NCBI GenBank assembly: GCA_038321775.1
Contig: JBBQFI010000015.1
Coordinates: 1 to 64,000 of the forward strand
Direction of reading: 5' to 3'
DNA length: 64,000 bases
From: JBBQFI01 sp038321775
Lineage (GTDB): Bacteria > Verrucomicrobiota > Verrucomicrobiia > Chthoniobacterales > UBA10450
Below are positions 17,400 through 26,691 of the stretch, piece by piece (position 1 is the first letter of the stretch; each line of letters begins with the position of its first letter). Both the position numbers and the translations under genes were made by a program. The notes under the pieces were generated by a model. The model did no database searches and was not told where the DNA came from. It saw only the letters and a list, made by a program, of their open reading frames with translations.

Positions 17400-17846
17400 T
17401 CAAATATTCGGAGCAGCGACAGCCTGATTCAGGAATCCAGCGACGAGCTCCGGAAGTTCGCGAGTATCGATTGGTTTGGTGATGTAGCCATCGCAGCCCG
17501 CTTCTTTTGCTTTGGCGTCGTCGCCTTTCATGGCGAAGGCGGTCAGGGCGACAATGATAATGTCGTGAGTCTCGGCGTTCGCTTTGAGCTGGCGCGTTAG
17601 AGTAAGCCCATCCATCCCCGGCAAAGCGATATCCATCAGGATCAAACTGGGTCGAACGCGCTGTATTATATCCAGGGCTTCCTCCGCGTCCGCGGCCTGG
17701 AGCACGTGGTAACCTGCGAATTCCAGCACGTCGGAAGCAAGCTTGAGATTGGTGGGATTGTCGTCCACCACAAGGATGCACGCTTTGTCCAGGATTTGGC
17801 CTTGATCGTGGCCGCGGCTTACTGGCGTTTCGGCAAGCGAGTTCAC
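17400..17846 (-). CDS. Single-domain response regulator (CheY/DivK-like)
   Basis: A 148-aa cytoplasmic receiver. ILVVDDNPTNLKLA gives the acidic pair, LILMDIALPGMDG the phospho-acceptor Asp, VALTAFAM the conserved Thr/Ala, and GYITKPID the Lys. There is no output domain, so it probably relays phosphate or binds a partner. Its start overlaps the stop of the upstream PAS histidine kinase by four bases (17843-17846), so the two are translationally coupled and likely a cognate pair. Confidence 0.88.
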   Translation of the reverse strand: MNSLAETPVSRGHDQGQILDKACILVVDDNPTNLKLASDVLEFAGYHVLQAADAEEALDIIQRVRPSLILMDIALPGMDGLTLTRQLKANAETHDIIIVALTAFAMKGDDAKAKEAGCDGYITKPIDTRELPELVAGFLNQAVAAPNI

Positions 17847-19942
17847 AGGTTGATCTGCGCTATCGAGAGCGGCAGAACCACGCTGAATGTGCTGCCTTTT
17901 CCAACTTCGCTTTGCACATGGATCGTGCCGTCTTGCATCTCCACAATTTTTTTCGTTAAGGCCAAGCCCAGACCCGTTCCTTCGTAGTGACGCGAGGCAC
18001 CCGACTCGAGTTGTTCAAATTCGCGGAAGAGCCGCGCGATGTCTTCCGGCTTGATGCCGATGCCGCTATCTGTCACCGACAACCTGAAACGTTTTGTTTC
18101 GCATGGAGAAGCTCTGATACCCACCCGGCCACCATCGTCTGTAAACTTGATCGCGTTTGAGACGAGATTGTAGAGGACCTGTTTAAATTTTTGCTGATCG
18201 AGCGCAACGCCACCGAGTTCGTTTGCGACATCGACATTAATCTGAATGCGCTTTTTCTGCGCGATAGCTTTAGCCACGGCGCAAACCTCTTCAATGGCCT
18301 GCGCGAGGATGAAATTCTCCGGACGAAACTCCATCTTGCCGGCTTCGACCTTGGCCAGGTCCAGCACGTCGTTGATGAGGCGAAGGAGATGCCGACCGCT
18401 GTTCAGAATGTCGCCCAGATATTCTTTCTGCTTGGGATTGAGCGCGCCGGGCTTGCCATCCACGAGGAATTCGGAAAATCCAATAATGCCGTTGAGCGGT
18501 GTGCGCAGTTCGTGGGACATGTTCGCGAGGAACTCGCTTTTCATGCGACTGGCTTCCTGAAGCGAACGCTCGAAACGTTTGAGTTCGGTAACATCGCGAG
18601 CGGCGGCGAACACGCCCTGCAACTTCCTGTCCCGATCATAGAAGGTAGCGGCGTTGTAGGACACGACGGTTTCTTTTCCGTCGCGGGCGCGTGCGGTTAA
18701 CTCGTAATTGGCGACTTTTTTTTCTGTCAGCACCAACTTAATGCCAGCTCCAGCGCGTTCCGGATCGGTGAAATAATTCTTGAAGGGCGCTCCGATGAGT
18801 TCGTCACGGGTGCAGCCCGTAAGCGCCTCCGTCTGTCTGTTGAGGTCGGTGATAACGCCGGCCGGGTCCGTGGTCATCAGCGCGTCGATATTGGATTCAA
18901 TAAGCGAACGCGTGTAGAACTGCTGGTCGCGCAGGCGCTGGTCGAGTTTGGTCTTATCTGCTTCGATCTCTTTGCGCGCAGTGTTATCGGTGCCGATCAA
19001 CAGATAGCCGATGATGCCGTCCTGGTTATCGCGCAGCGCCGTGACGGACACGATCGCCGGAAAACGACTGCCGTCCTTACGGATGTAGGTCAACTCGTAA
19101 ATGTCCTCGATTCCGCGCGAGGCCTTGAAAACCAACGCCTCAAACCCAGGTGTGATCGGGGTTCCTAGTTCGACGCTCAGCTCTTTAGCGCGTGCGATCA
19201 CTTCCTGCGGATCTGAAATATCCGCGGGGGTAATCTTGTTCATCACATCGGCGGCGGTGTAGCCCAGCATACGTTCGGCGCCGACGTTGAAGATCTGAAT
19301 GACGCCTTTCGCGTCAGTGGCGATGCTGGAGAAGTTGGCGCTATTAAAAATCGCTCTCTGCAACGCCCCCGCTTTGAGGAGCTCTTCTTCCGCCTTCTTG
19401 CGCGCGGTGTTGTCAGTGCCGATCAACAGATAGCCGATGATTGCGTCTTGATCGTCGCGCAATGCCGTAACCGACACCACCGCCGGAAAGCGACTGCCGT
19501 CCTTTCGGATATAGGTTAGTTCATAGATGTCTTCGATCCCGCGCGAGGCTTTAAAAACAAGAGCCTGAAAACCCTGTGTAATAGTGGTGCCGAGCTCGGT
19601 ACTCAAGGCGCCGGCGCGCGCGATAAGTTCCTGCGGATCGGAAATATCGGCGGGAGTAATTTTGTTGACCACGTCGGCGGCCACGTAGCCTAGCATGCGC
19701 TCGGCGCCGACATTGAAGATTTGGATGACGCCTCGCTCGTCGGTCGCGATACTGGAAAAATTGGCGCTGTTAAAGATGGCGTTCTGCAAGGCGCCGGTCT
19801 TAAGAAGAATTTCGTTGTGCTGACGCTCGGAAGGCCGATCCATTTTTTCCAGGGTGGGGAATATGGGCATTTCCATTCCCAAACAGGGTGGCACGAAATC
19901 GTTTGGCGCCACACCCATTGATGTTGTTTTCTCTTCGCTCAC
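17843..19942 (-). CDS. PAS-domain sensor histidine kinase
   Basis: A 699-aa cytoplasmic kinase with no transmembrane segment. Two nearly identical PAS/PAC modules lie at residues 50-183 and 192-325 (offset 142 residues), then a third, different PAS at about 340-455. HisKA carries MSHELRTPLNG (His477). The HATPase domain has the N box LVSNAIKF (593-600), G1 DSGIGI (625-630) and G2 GTGLGLAL (655-662). It likely phosphorylates the receiver encoded four bases downstream. The tandem PAS duplication looks recent. Confidence 0.9.
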   Translation of the reverse strand: MSEEKTTSMGVAPNDFVPPCLGMEMPIFPTLEKMDRPSERQHNEILLKTGALQNAIFNSANFSSIATDERGVIQIFNVGAERMLGYVAADVVNKITPADISDPQELIARAGALSTELGTTITQGFQALVFKASRGIEDIYELTYIRKDGSRFPAVVSVTALRDDQDAIIGYLLIGTDNTARKKAEEELLKAGALQRAIFNSANFSSIATDAKGVIQIFNVGAERMLGYTAADVMNKITPADISDPQEVIARAKELSVELGTPITPGFEALVFKASRGIEDIYELTYIRKDGSRFPAIVSVTALRDNQDGIIGYLLIGTDNTARKEIEADKTKLDQRLRDQQFYTRSLIESNIDALMTTDPAGVITDLNRQTEALTGCTRDELIGAPFKNYFTDPERAGAGIKLVLTEKKVANYELTARARDGKETVVSYNAATFYDRDRKLQGVFAAARDVTELKRFERSLQEASRMKSEFLANMSHELRTPLNGIIGFSEFLVDGKPGALNPKQKEYLGDILNSGRHLLRLINDVLDLAKVEAGKMEFRPENFILAQAIEEVCAVAKAIAQKKRIQINVDVANELGGVALDQQKFKQVLYNLVSNAIKFTDDGGRVGIRASPCETKRFRLSVTDSGIGIKPEDIARLFREFEQLESGASRHYEGTGLGLALTKKIVEMQDGTIHVQSEVGKGSTFSVVLPLSIAQINL

Positions 19943-20011
19943 AACACTAGATCCCCCAAACGATCATTGTTCCTCTGCGTTCGGGAAAGTTTTCGTGCAA
20001 TACGGAAGGCC

Positions 20012-21778
20012 TCACTTCGCCACCTGCTTAGTCGCGCCGTTCAAGTGCCAGATAGTGGGAGTCCTATCCGTTCCGAGCGGAACACCTGGTTTTAGGAAAG
20101 GTTTGGAGTCCAGGAATTCGTTCTGCAGCGCGTCAGATTTTCGGATGGATGTACTTCGTCCCGTCGGCGTCATTTCGCGCAAGAAACCCTCGAGTCGCTC
20201 AAAGTTGACGGGTTTGACAAGGTGATGCGCAAATCCAGCATTGAGCGCCTGGGCGACATCTTCAGCTGAACCAAATCCGCTAATCGCGATCCCCGCCAAA
20301 GGTTGAAGTACCTTGGCGCGAACCATCAAATCGTGGCCGGTTCCATCTGGCAGTCCAAGGTCGCTCAGGAGCACATCGACATTTTCGTGCTCCAATATTT
20401 CAAGCGCCGACGCTACATCGCCTGCTGCAAAAACTTCGTGACCCGATTTCCTTAAAAGGCGACTAAGGACGCGTTTCGTGTCTTCGTGATCATCAACCAC
20501 CAGAAGTCGAAGTGGGATTGTCTCTTTCTCCTCCTGCGCAACCACTGCGGCGCGGACATTCTCTTTGGTCTTCGCTTGAAGGACGAGCTTGAAGCGGCTG
20601 CCGGTGTCCTGACCCTCGCTGAAAACATAGAGCTGGCCATTATGCGATTCCACAAGGCCCTTGGTGATGGCGAGGCCGAGGCCTAATCCACCGAATTCTC
20701 GAGTAACGGTGTGCCCGCCTTGCTGGAAAGCATCAAAGATATGCGGTTGGTCCACCGTCTCGATACCGATCCCATTGTCTTCTATTTCAACAACAAACTC
20801 CTCATCTCCTTCATTTCGTGATCGAACGCTGATCCGCCCATTTGCCGGAGTGAATTTCACCGCGTTGCTGATGAGGTTCCAAAAAATCTGAGACAGTCGA
20901 ATAGAGTCCCCCAGGACGTGGTGAGCTGAAGCGTCCAAATGCAGCCACAATTCGAGTTTTTTCGTTTTGATATCTTCGGCGCAGATGTCCAATGCTTGCC
21001 GGATCGCGTCATGCGCGTCCGTCGGTTGGAGGTCCAGTTGCAATTTCCCATTCGCAATTTTTGTGGCATCCAACAGGTCATCGATTAATCGCGCTTCTAA
21101 TTCGACGTTGCGACGAATCATCTCCATCTCGGTTCGTAATTCGTGAGGGAGAGTCGAAGTTTTCTTGGCGAGATAGCTTACGACTGCGAGAACCGGCGCT
21201 AAGGGAGCGCGCAATTCATGGCTTAGCACAGCGATAAATCGATCCTTTGCCTTGTTCGCGTCTTCTGCGGCGATCCGCATTTTATCCAAGGCGATGGTGC
21301 GAGCGCTCAATTCGGCATTTTGTCCTTCTAGCTTCATCACGAGCTGTTGGCTGTATTGCCTCATCAGATCGAGTTCTCGCGGCGGACTAGCATTTGCACC
21401 CTGCACCCGAAGCGGTCGGCTTTTGACATCGTGCAACGCTTCGCAAAGCTCTTCGGCGGACGCTGGTTTTCGCAGAAATTTGTCGGCACCCATATCGAAC
21501 CCCAGACGTTCGTCTTCCTCCGAAGTGTAGGTATTGGTGTAAAAAACGAAGACGATATCGCGCCAGCGTTCGTCTTTGCGCATCTCGAAGCAAAACCGAT
21601 AACCATCCATGTTCGGCATAAGGATGTCGGAGATGACAGCGTCTATTTTCTCGCGCTCCAAAACCGCCAGCGCTTCCACCCCATCGTTGACATTAAAAGT
21701 TACATGCCCCTCTCCCTCTAACATCGCGCATATCAGCTTTCGATTCGTAGCTATGTCGTCGACGATTAGAATGTTCAT
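20012..21778 (-). CDS. Hybrid kinase, REC-HisKA-HATPase-REC
   Basis: 588 aa from ATG 21778. An N-terminal receiver (ILIVDD, Asp51 in ISDILMP, FLRKPAS) is followed by a short coiled coil, HisKA with LSHELRAPL (His187), a HATPase domain (FWNLISNAVKFT, DNGIGIE, GGLGLGLA), and a second receiver (LLVVDDHED, Asp473 in LSDLGLPDGTG, HLVKPVN). There are no membrane or PAS sensor domains, so input probably comes by phosphorylation of the first receiver. The open frame extends 23 codons upstream, but MNILIVDD is the natural start. It is the second kinase in the 17.4-22.5 kb block. Confidence 0.9.
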   Translation of the reverse strand: MNILIVDDIATNRKLICAMLEGEGHVTFNVNDGVEALAVLEREKIDAVISDILMPNMDGYRFCFEMRKDERWRDIVFVFYTNTYTSEEDERLGFDMGADKFLRKPASAEELCEALHDVKSRPLRVQGANASPPRELDLMRQYSQQLVMKLEGQNAELSARTIALDKMRIAAEDANKAKDRFIAVLSHELRAPLAPVLAVVSYLAKKTSTLPHELRTEMEMIRRNVELEARLIDDLLDATKIANGKLQLDLQPTDAHDAIRQALDICAEDIKTKKLELWLHLDASAHHVLGDSIRLSQIFWNLISNAVKFTPANGRISVRSRNEGDEEFVVEIEDNGIGIETVDQPHIFDAFQQGGHTVTREFGGLGLGLAITKGLVESHNGQLYVFSEGQDTGSRFKLVLQAKTKENVRAAVVAQEEKETIPLRLLVVDDHEDTKRVLSRLLRKSGHEVFAAGDVASALEILEHENVDVLLSDLGLPDGTGHDLMVRAKVLQPLAGIAISGFGSAEDVAQALNAGFAHHLVKPVNFERLEGFLREMTPTGRSTSIRKSDALQNEFLDSKPFLKPGVPLGTDRTPTIWHLNGATKQVAK

Positions 21779-21898
21779 GCGTTGGTGTGTCGTCGCTCTG
21801 ACCGGCCCTGCCCATCCACGACAGATGACATCTTCGACTTGAAGCAAGAACCGGCGCGTCTTGCCTTCAGAACGGCTGATTCAGGGGTAGGAAAATTC

Positions 21899-22546
21899 CT
21901 AGCTTATGAGCCGATTCCTCAACGCATACGCCCCGAGTTCGGCATCGGTTCGAAGACGCAACTTCTCAAAGATGTGCGTGTGATAAGTGCTGATGGTTTT
22001 GACGCTCAGTGACAAATCCTGCGCAATTTCTTTGGCGCTGCTTCCGCTGGCCACACGTAGAAAAACTTCGAACTCACGCGGTGAAAGAGATTCATGCGGC
22101 ACTTCTTTAAAAGATTTTGCCAGCGAGTCCGCCATTCGTCCCGCAAGCGCCTGACTGATATACCTATTACCCGCGCGGATCATTTTGATGGCGAGGATGA
22201 ATTCTTCAACAGAACTGGCCTGGGAAATGTAACCAGCCGCTCCCGCCTTGAGCGCACGAACGCCGAAGTCTTCTTCCGCCAACAAACTGACAACAAGAAC
22301 AGGAGAGTTCGGACACAAATTGTGAAAGTCCGGCATTAGATCCAACCCGCTTTGTTTCGGATGCGTGACGCCGAGCAGGATGAGATCAAAATGTTCCTTC
22401 GCGCAAAGAGCCAGCGCGTCCCGCCCTTTTTCCACGAACCGCACTGAACCGCTAAAGTTTCGCGAAATGATTTCTTCCATGCCCACTCGGAATATCGGAA
22501 GGCCGCCCACGATGAGGAAATGGAGGACGGCGTCAACCATTGTCAC
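21899..22546 (-). CDS. LuxR/NarL-type regulator with degenerate receiver
   Basis: 215 aa. The C-terminal HTH (LSPREFEVFLRVASGSSAKEIAQDLSLSVKTI, about 155-210) is a standard LuxR DNA-binding domain. The N-terminal receiver keeps its fold but lacks every phosphorylation residue: the acidic pair is Gly14-Gly15 (FLIVGGLP), the acceptor position is Gly59 (LILLGVTHP), and the usual Lys of GYLLK is Gln (GYISQAS). It is therefore likely to work without phosphorylation, for example by ligand or protein binding. It lies upstream of, and in line with, the REC-HK-REC kinase gene. Confidence 0.88.
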   Translation of the reverse strand: MTMVDAVLHFLIVGGLPIFRVGMEEIISRNFSGSVRFVEKGRDALALCAKEHFDLILLGVTHPKQSGLDLMPDFHNLCPNSPVLVVSLLAEEDFGVRALKAGAAGYISQASSVEEFILAIKMIRAGNRYISQALAGRMADSLAKSFKEVPHESLSPREFEVFLRVASGSSAKEIAQDLSLSVKTISTYHTHIFEKLRLRTDAELGAYALRNRLIS

Positions 22547-22730
22547 TTCTCTGCTATCAATTCGCGGGCGTTGGTTCGAGTGGGCATCATGTGAATGTTG
22601 AGGCCCGAACCCATCAATATCGTCTTAACCTCTTCAGCGAAACGCCTTATCTGAGTTCGATGTCAGGCGTTTTACCTGCATTCTTCGTGCCGTTCCCTCA
22701 GACAATTCCTACAAGCTCGGGCAGGTAAGG

Positions 22731-23723
22731 CTATGCCGCCGGAGCCACGCGAACATTTCCATCTTCGACCTCGACCCGTACCCGTTTTGCCCCTCCCTCT
22801 TTGGCCTCGATGAATTGACTGGCAAAGAGATCGAACAAGATGCGTTCAAGTTCACGAATACCGAAGCGACTCACTTTCTCATTGGCCATCAGCGCACGAA
22901 TAATTAGTTCTGGCGCGACGAATTCGATCTCAAGCCCGTACTCACGCGCGAGCTTCGAAATTTTCAGAAGCGCAATTTCCGCCACGACCATTCCTTCAAG
23001 CGGTCGGAAAACATAAACCTTGTCGATACGACCGAGAATTTCGGGTCGAAACACTTTGGCTTCCGCCAGTTCGCCCTTCACGGCGTTGAGCATCTCGTGG
23101 TAATCGGTCATCTCTGCCTGAATTTTTCCGATCGCTTCCGCATGCGCATTACTCGTTAGGATAAAAAGACATTGCGTGTAGTTCACCACTTTGCCACTCC
23201 CTTGCTCGGTCAACCGGCCTTCACCGAGCAGTTGTAGGAAAAGATCGAAGACGGGCGGATAAGCTTTTTCGATTTCGTCGAAAAGAATAAGACGCCGTGG
23301 ATTGGCCATCACTGGCCGCGTGAGCTGTCCGCCTTGTTCGCTCCCGATGTAACCGGTCGGCGTGCCCACGAGCCGCGTTTTTGACTCCGGCCCGCTCAAT
23401 TCCGAGCAATCGAAACGCAACATGGCGTTTTCGTCTTTGTATAAATATTCCGCGATCGCTTTCGCAAGTTCCGTTTTGCCCGTGCCTGTTGGTCCCAGAA
23501 AAAGCAGATTCGCGATCGGTTTGTCCTTTTGTTTCTTGGCCGCTTGCAGACGAATCAGTTTTGCCACGTCTTCGAGGATGGCGTCCTGGCCTTTGACACG
23601 CGTCCGCAGATGCGCAAGCAGCGCGGCCTCGTCGATTTTCGTGCCGGTGGTTTCGTCGGCCTTCTTGTCCAGCATCGCCTTGAGCTGGTTCCAGTCGGTC
23701 ATGTTTTCGATTGGATCGGCCAT
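22731..23723 (-). CDS. Single-ring AAA+ ATPase, ClpB/ClpA D2-like
   Basis: 330 aa, soluble. One AAA_2 module: RVKGQDAILEDVAKLI (42-57), Walker A GPTGTGKT (77-84), Walker B LILFDE (145-150), sensor 1 TSNA, an arginine-finger region RPEILGRID, then a ClpB D2-small domain to about 318. There is no Clp N-domain, no second ring, no zinc finger and no ClpP-docking IGF/IGL loop. It shares the GG-LTRPV--NPRR-I-FDE-EKA segment with the product of 25525-26691, so the two are paralogues. It is the last gene of the 22731-27410 operon, 58 bases after the beta-helix gene. Confidence 0.85.
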   Translation of the reverse strand: MADPIENMTDWNQLKAMLDKKADETTGTKIDEAALLAHLRTRVKGQDAILEDVAKLIRLQAAKKQKDKPIANLLFLGPTGTGKTELAKAIAEYLYKDENAMLRFDCSELSGPESKTRLVGTPTGYIGSEQGGQLTRPVMANPRRLILFDEIEKAYPPVFDLFLQLLGEGRLTEQGSGKVVNYTQCLFILTSNAHAEAIGKIQAEMTDYHEMLNAVKGELAEAKVFRPEILGRIDKVYVFRPLEGMVVAEIALLKISKLAREYGLEIEFVAPELIIRALMANEKVSRFGIRELERILFDLFASQFIEAKEGGAKRVRVEVEDGNVRVAPAA

Positions 23724-23781
23724 GGTCGTAAGTTTAGTCCCGCTTAAACCAAGTGAGCGAGCTTGAAATTCCGTTACTGAA

Positions 23782-25524
23782 TTAGCGCTCCACGCGCACG
23801 GTACCGCCCGGTTCGTGCCAGGTGTTTTGCTGATTGTTCCCTAAAAAACCGCCCTTCATCACCAGCGTCGAACCGCGACAGGCGCCCACGCCGAAAATGG
23901 AATTGCCGCGCACGGTGCAATTCGTGAGAAAAATCGAACCTTTTTTCTGTGGGTCGTTAGGCAAACCGGCTTGCGCGCCGCGCGTCGTCGCTTCCATCGT
24001 ACAGCCGAAGGCCTCAACCGTGGCGCCAAGATTCGCGTTCAATCCCATTATCTTACAGCCCGTGATGGTGGTAGCGGTAATCTTAGCCCGCGTTCCATTA
24101 TCCTCTGCATCGACGCCGAAGAAATCGCTATTGGCGATTTGGCAGGATTGCATTTCCAATTGGCTACCACTGTTGACATAGATGGCATCGTTATGGGTGC
24201 CGTTAATGCGAACGTTGTTCAACACCGCCTGCGAGGCTGGGGTATCGGCGAAGCCGAGCGAGATCGCACAGATATTCGAGTTGGTGATCGTCGTTTCAAC
24301 CATTTTCAAAGTCGCTCCACCGCTCACATTGAAGGAATCGTTGAGCGAATCGGCAATGCTACAGCCCATCACATTTACGGTCGTGCCCTGGTCGTTCGCG
24401 CCTACCGCGTTGCAATAGGATCTCAATTTTTTATTTTCCGTCACGAGTCCGGTCCGGCGCATTTGTGAGCGTTCGAGGACAAGACTGCTGCCAGCGAGTG
24501 CGACGAGTCCCTGGCGATTGTTTTCGAAAACGTCGTCTTTCAGGGACACTCTCGATCCATGCTGCGCGCAAATCATCCCTGAGCTGGAATTTTCTCCTTC
24601 GCCGGTAACGCCGTTGTTGTGAAAAGCGCTGCCAGTTAAATGAATCGTTCCACCTTCATCCGCCATGATGGTTGCCGTATTGCCGTCGAATTGAGAAGCA
24701 TCGAGCGTGAGCGAAGCGCGGCCGCCAACGACCCCGAGGGTGAGACCGGCTCCGTTAACGAGTCCCATTTGTTGGAAGGTGCAATTGCTCCCTTGCACCT
24801 GCGCGGCATTGATCACTTCCATTCCCCAACGCCCTGCGAGAAAACTGCAGCGCGTGAGCGTGCCGTGCGCAGTCCCTTCGTACTTCAGGCAACAGCCGGC
24901 GTTAACGGCACGAAATTCCATCCCTTGCGCGGCGAGTGTTGCGCTTTCATTCACTAAAACTCCAAACTTGCTTTGCGTGCTCATCGCGCAATTCGTCATC
25001 TCCACATTCGCGTCGCGTGAAATTTGCACGGCGGGAGAATCGCCCGCGGCTTCAAAACTGATCGAGACATTTTCGAATCCCACTTTCTTGCCGGAAATTG
25101 TCAGGCCAGCTCGCTGCGCATCAACTCCGCGAATTGTCGCCACGCCTTTTCCCGCAGGCGGTCCGACAAAACGTGCGCTGACGTTGATTTCGCAATTGCC
25201 GGTATAAATTCCCGGTCGCAAATTTACCACGTCACCATCAGACAGGCTTGCTGCTACCGTTTCGATATCGTCGCTATCGGCATCGCGCGCACCGGAAGAA
25301 TCGACGACCCACTGGCCGCGCTTTTTGGGTTTAATCTTGGTAATGGTGCGCCGCGGAACATTTGCTGGAGTCGAGGGTCCGGGTGTCGGTGTTCCCTTAT
25401 CCGTCACGCTGTCTGAAGAGCCTGGTTTCGCCGCGATGTTGTAGATCATCACGCCGCCAGAGAGCGCAGCGACGAGCAGACACAACTGAAACCACTGATT
25501 TTGCAACAGCGCGCGCCAGTTCAT
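23782..25524 (-). CDS. Membrane-anchored right-handed parallel beta-helix protein
   Basis: 580 aa. An N-terminal helix (14-32, LCLLVAALSGGVMIYNIAA) anchors it, followed by a Pro/Thr-rich linker and a basic patch (TKIKPKKR). From about residue 85 to the end come more than 15 short coils with repeated N-x-x-x-A/V-x-V and NNxA features (DGDVVNLRPGIYTG, TNCAMS, NNRQGLVALAGSSLVLERS), typical of pectate-lyase-like beta-helices. No catalytic motif is evident. The body should lie outside the cytoplasm. Its ATG abuts the stop of the membrane AAA+ gene. Confidence 0.82.
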   Translation of the reverse strand: MNWRALLQNQWFQLCLLVAALSGGVMIYNIAAKPGSSDSVTDKGTPTPGPSTPANVPRRTITKIKPKKRGQWVVDSSGARDADSDDIETVAASLSDGDVVNLRPGIYTGNCEINVSARFVGPPAGKGVATIRGVDAQRAGLTISGKKVGFENVSISFEAAGDSPAVQISRDANVEMTNCAMSTQSKFGVLVNESATLAAQGMEFRAVNAGCCLKYEGTAHGTLTRCSFLAGRWGMEVINAAQVQGSNCTFQQMGLVNGAGLTLGVVGGRASLTLDASQFDGNTATIMADEGGTIHLTGSAFHNNGVTGEGENSSSGMICAQHGSRVSLKDDVFENNRQGLVALAGSSLVLERSQMRRTGLVTENKKLRSYCNAVGANDQGTTVNVMGCSIADSLNDSFNVSGGATLKMVETTITNSNICAISLGFADTPASQAVLNNVRINGTHNDAIYVNSGSQLEMQSCQIANSDFFGVDAEDNGTRAKITATTITGCKIMGLNANLGATVEAFGCTMEATTRGAQAGLPNDPQKKGSIFLTNCTVRGNSIFGVGACRGSTLVMKGGFLGNNQQNTWHEPGGTVRVER

Positions 25525-26691
25525 TTATTCTGGCGCGACCGAAATTTCGAGATTGCCTTTAGGCCCAACAATTAAATCGACTTGCTTGGCGCCGCGCGCT
25601 CGCGCCTGGCCGATAGCAGCGCTCGTTTTCATCTGCACATAGGCGCCGAGTTGCCGCACACCATATTGTTTGAACTCTTCATTGCGTTGCACTGCGTCCA
25701 AAATCAATTCCGGCGCCGCGTGTTTGACCTCAATGCCGTAAGTGCGCCAATGACGGGCGAGTTGCAGACAGGCGACCTCCGCAACGTGCAGCGGCGAAAG
25801 TTCGTCCATAAAATAAATCGCCGACCAGCGCGCCAGAAAAGCGCGGTCGAATCCAGCGGCGTCCACGAGCGCATCGCGACTTTTCCCGAGCCAGCTAACC
25901 GGATCTGGTTGACCGTCGCGTCGCAACGCGCGTAAGACTTCCACTCCCGCATTGCACGTCGCAAAGAAAACGCATCCGCTGAAATCCACGGTACGGCCGG
26001 AGCTTTTTTCGCGGCAACTTGCGGTATCGAGAATGTCGTAGAGACAATGCTGCAAATCGCGGTGCGCTTTTTCCAGCTCGTCGAAAATGATGACGCGCCG
26101 CGGATTTTCCAGTACCGGACGCGTAAGGGTACCGCCAACCTCATAACCCGGACTGCCTGGCGGCGGACCGATCAATGTGAAAACATCGTCGCCATGTTTG
26201 TATTGATTCATCCGCAAAATGATCGGCTCCGATTCGGGATAAAGTGTCTCAGCGACGAGTTGACCGAGAAAAGTTTTTCCCGTGCCGGTGGGCCCAACGA
26301 GAAAAAAAGCGCCGAGCGTGCGGCCTGCCGTGGCGAGCGAAAGATTACCTTGCAGTTCGGCCAGGATGGAATCGATCGTCTCATCCTGACCACGCACATT
26401 TTCCTTCAACCACGGTGCGAAGGAAGTTAGATCGGTCGCCGCGAGCTGTGTGTAATCGAGCGCTTTCGCTTCCGCTTTCTCCGCGTTCCGTTGCTGCCAC
26501 GCCAGCCATCCCATTCCCGCAATCGCCGCGATAAAAAATAAAGGCGCGAAAAGATGATTGGCTTTGTTCAATCCGAAAATCGCGCCGGAAATCGTGATCG
26601 CGAGCATCACGAGCAAATAAGGATTTTTCAAAATCTCCTCATGACTTTCCCGTTTCACGATTTTGATGACGCGCCCTGGTTGCATGTTCAT
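25525..26691 (-). CDS. Membrane-anchored AAA+ ATPase, ClpB D2-like
   Basis: 388 aa from ATG 26691, whose ATGA overlaps the stop of the upstream gene. Two transmembrane helices (about 23-41 and 46-65) are followed by a short charged linker and one AAA_2 module: VRGQDETIDSIL, Walker A GPTGTGKT (133-140), Walker B VIIFDE (200-205), sensor ATCNA, and a D2-small C-terminal domain ending with QYGVRQLGAYVQ. It is a paralogue of the soluble ATPase at 22731. No protease domain is present, so it is not FtsH-like. It may form a membrane ring, alone or mixed with the soluble paralogue. Confidence 0.85.
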   Translation of the reverse strand: MNMQPGRVIKIVKRESHEEILKNPYLLVMLAITISGAIFGLNKANHLFAPLFFIAAIAGMGWLAWQQRNAEKAEAKALDYTQLAATDLTSFAPWLKENVRGQDETIDSILAELQGNLSLATAGRTLGAFFLVGPTGTGKTFLGQLVAETLYPESEPIILRMNQYKHGDDVFTLIGPPPGSPGYEVGGTLTRPVLENPRRVIIFDELEKAHRDLQHCLYDILDTASCREKSSGRTVDFSGCVFFATCNAGVEVLRALRRDGQPDPVSWLGKSRDALVDAAGFDRAFLARWSAIYFMDELSPLHVAEVACLQLARHWRTYGIEVKHAAPELILDAVQRNEEFKQYGVRQLGAYVQMKTSAAIGQARARGAKQVDLIVGPKGNLEISVAPE

